This document shows, piece after piece, positions 4,281 through 5,749 of a stretch of DNA of 5,749 nucleotides (positions are counted from its first letter, which is position 1; each line of letters opens with the position of its first letter). The translations under genes were made by a program, and so were the position numbers. The notes below the pieces were generated by a model. The model was not told the origin of the DNA, did no database searches, and was given only the letters and a program-made list of their open reading frames with translations. The DNA is taken from positions 1-5,749 of the forward strand of contig JASHSO010000582.1 in the NCBI GenBank assembly GCA_030038715.1. The letters are read 5' to 3'. Origin of the DNA: Streptosporangiaceae bacterium (GTDB lineage Bacteria > Actinomycetota > Actinomycetes > Streptosporangiales > Streptosporangiaceae).

Positions 4281-5246
4281 CTGGCCGGGGGCGCCGATGG
4301 CATACATGACGTCTGTTCGCCAGCGGGTGAAGCCGAGCGACTCATACAGGCCGATCGCCGCCGTGTTCGTCTCGTCGACGTACAGCATGACCTCGGGCAG
4401 CCCGCGGTCGCGCAGGTAACCGAGCCCGACCAGGGTGAGTGCACGGCCCATGCCGCTGCCGCGCTCGCGCGGGTCCACACCGACCACGTACACCTCGCCG
4501 ATCGGCTCGTGACCGTGCTCGCGGGCGGGGCCGACTGCGCCGGGGAACCCCGTTCCGCCATGAATTTTGGTCCAGTGAAACCCGATCAAGGCGGCGGAGC
4601 GCTCGGCGAGGAAGAAGCCGTTCGGGTCGAACCACGGCTCGCGCTCTCGCATGTCGAGGTCTGCTCTGGTCCAGGCGCCCTGTTCGGGATGGCTGGCGAA
4701 TGCGCGGCGGTTCAGCGCGACCCAGGCATCCTCGTCCTGGCCGATCGCGAAGGTCCGGATCGTGACCCCGTCGGGCAGCCGCGGCGCGGCGACGGGAGTT
4801 AGCAGCGAGCGCCGCAGCTGCCACAGCGCGCGGACCCGGCTGAACCCGGCCGCCGCAGCCATGCCCGCCGCCGCTGGCAAGTCGCCGTGTGCCCACAGCC
4901 GCAGTCCGGCACCGGGGGCCTCGGCCACGAGCGCGCGGCCGAGCGCCAGTCCGAGTCCCTGCCGCCGGAATGCCGGATCGATCACCATCTCGGCTGCCGG
5001 GCCCTCGACCGGGTCGGTCGGGTCCAGGTGGCCGTAACCGGCAAGCTCTCCGTCGCGCCAGAGCAGCACGTTGCGGGCCCGCGAGTCGCCACCATAGCGA
5101 AGGTGCAGCATGACGTGCTCGGACAGCGGGCTCACCCCGTCGGCATCGGCAGCATGCTGCACAAGCGCGAGCGCGAGGGCGGCCTCGGTGTCGGCTAGCG
5201 GGCCGCTCACCCTTACGTGCGTGATGTGGCTGCTACCACCGCGCAT
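4272..5246 (-). CDS. mshD: Mycothiol synthase (acetyl-CoA:Cys-GlcN-Ins acetyltransferase)
   Basis: MshD acetylates the cysteine amine of Cys-GlcN-Ins with acetyl-CoA, the last step in making mycothiol, the actinobacterial low-molecular-weight thiol. The 324-aa protein has two GNAT domains. The N-terminal one has the acetyl-CoA loop R-R-Q-G-L-G (94-99) and W-A-H-G (118-121). The C-terminal, catalytic one has [12 protein letters not shown] (182-193), W-F-D-P-N-G-F (205-211), G-F-H-W-T-K-I-H (222-229), [10 protein letters not shown] (250-259), the loop R-G-S-G-M-G (262-267) and [10 protein letters not shown] (288-297). Glu251 and Tyr301 match the catalytic Glu234 and Tyr294 of the M. tuberculosis enzyme. 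An insert of about ten residues found there before the L-Y-V strand is absent. Its ATG lies inside glnR (14-bp overlap) and lacks a clear ribosome binding site, which suggests translational coupling. A GTG at 5210-5208 is the alternative start. Confidence 0.95.
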   Translation of the reverse strand: MRGGSSHITHVRVSGPLADTEAALALALVQHAADADGVSPLSEHVMLHLRYGGDSRARNVLLWRDGELAGYGHLDPTDPVEGPAAEMVIDPAFRRQGLGLALGRALVAEAPGAGLRLWAHGDLPAAAGMAAAAGFSRVRALWQLRRSLLTPVAAPRLPDGVTIRTFAIGQDEDAWVALNRRAFASHPEQGAWTRADLDMREREPWFDPNGFFLAERSAALIGFHWTKIHGGTGFPGAVGPAREHGHEPIGEVYVVGVDPRERGSGMGRALTLVGLGYLRDRGLPEVMLYVDETNTAAIGLYESLGFTRWRTDVMYAIGAPGQAD

Positions 5247-5749
5247 GAGTTGCGCTTGTCTTCGGGCGTGCGGCTGAGTTCGCCGCGGCCCCTACGGGAC
5301 CGCGGCCGGGAACGAGGCCGTCCGCGCCACTGTCGTCCCGATCGCCGGCCGGGTCTTCGCCGCCGGGGTCACCGAGCTCGTCGTTACCGTCGGCGTCGCC
5401 CTGCCCGGCCGGGCCGCCCTTCACCGGGACGAACCTGTACCCGACGTTGCGGACGGTGCCGATGAGCCCCTCGTTGTCGGCTCCGAGCTTGGCACGCAGC
5501 CGGCGGACGTGCACGTCTACGGTCCTGGTGCCGCCGAAGTAGTCATAGCCCCACACCTCCTGCAGCAGCTGAGCCCGGGTGAAAACCCGGCCCGGATGCT
5601 GGGCGAGGAACTTCAGCAGCTCGAACTCCTTGAAGGTCAGGTCGAGCACGCGCCCGCTCATCCTGGCCGAGTAGGTGACCTCGTTGACTACCAGCCCGCT
5701 GGAGCGGATCTCGCCTGGGACCTCGGGGGAGGACTGCGCAAGCCGGCCG
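5233..5749 (-). CDS. glnR: GlnR-type nitrogen response regulator, C-terminal part (N-terminus outside window)
   Basis: The frame is open from the window edge to a TAG at 5235-5233, giving about 171 residues. The winged-helix DNA-binding domain has the blocks [57 protein letters not shown] and [11 protein letters not shown], which I recognise as nearly identical to Streptomyces GlnR. GlnR is an OmpR-family orphan regulator that controls ammonium assimilation genes such as glnA and amtB-glnK. The receiver domain, where GlnR is atypical, is not visible. The last 60 residues or so are an acidic Gly/Asp/Ala-rich tail, probably disordered and variable between species. The internal ATG at 5661 is not the start because homology continues upstream of it. 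The mshD start overlaps its end, matching the glnR-mshD neighbourhood known in mycobacteria. Confidence 0.93.
   Translation of the reverse strand, partial: GRLAQSSPEVPGEIRSSGLVVNEVTYSARMSGRVLDLTFKEFELLKFLAQHPGRVFTRAQLLQEVWGYDYFGGTRTVDVHVRRLRAKLGADNEGLIGTVRNVGYRFVPVKGGPAGQGDADGNDELGDPGGEDPAGDRDDSGADGLVPGRGPVGAAANSAARPKTSATHARW

Noticed and set aside
3650..4561. 303-codon open frame on the minus strand covering the end of DUF2252 and part of mshD
   Set aside because: It overlaps two well-supported genes in other frames and its translation is low-complexity Arg/Ser/Ala without a motif.
1..5749. Mobile element, CRISPR array, tRNA/rRNA, or defence/toxin cassette
   Set aside because: No transposase or integrase motifs, no spaced repeat array, no cloverleaf with tRNA landmarks, and all larger genes belong to ordinary actinobacterial families.

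Overview
The window is uniformly G+C-rich, with coding thirds positions dominated by G/C. It carries a mycothiol biosynthesis gene (mshD) beside a GlnR-type orphan response regulator, a pairing known from Mycobacterium tuberculosis (Rv0818/Rv0819). Mycothiol is made only by Actinobacteria, and a hendecad coiled-coil DivIVA-family protein also fits a polar-growing actinomycete. I cannot place the genus.

Layout. From 1 to 218 (+) is the C-terminal end of a Ppx/GppA exopolyphosphatase. It converges on a 382-aa DivIVA-domain coiled-coil protein (256-1404, -). A divergent gap of about 380 bp without a recognisable gene follows, then a gamma-class carbonic anhydrase (1782-2348, +). Next is a short region rich in structure: an 18-bp tandem repeat across the carbonic anhydrase stop codon, a small A+T island with a partial iron-box match, and a strong leader stem-loop. 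This leads to a 57-aa protein of unknown function (2498-2671, +). A 48-bp tandem duplication covers the end of that small gene, followed by a G+C-rich hairpin and a DUF2252 protein (2774-4264, +). The DUF2252 gene converges, with only 7 bp between, on mshD (4272-5246, -). mshD overlaps by 14 bp the 3' end of glnR (5233-5749, -), whose N-terminus lies outside the window.

How the genes relate. Most appear to be core actinobacterial housekeeping or regulatory genes, not a transferred island: polyphosphate/(p)ppGpp metabolism, polar growth scaffold, CO2/bicarbonate or a related hydration activity, mycothiol synthesis and nitrogen control. The only clear transcriptional coupling is glnR-mshD. I see no mobile element, CRISPR array, tRNA, rRNA or toxin/defence module. 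The least ordinary features are the two separate tandem duplications that each copy an in-frame stop codon, the twelve-unit 11-residue repeat in the DivIVA-like protein, and the order of kinase-like motifs in the DUF2252 protein.
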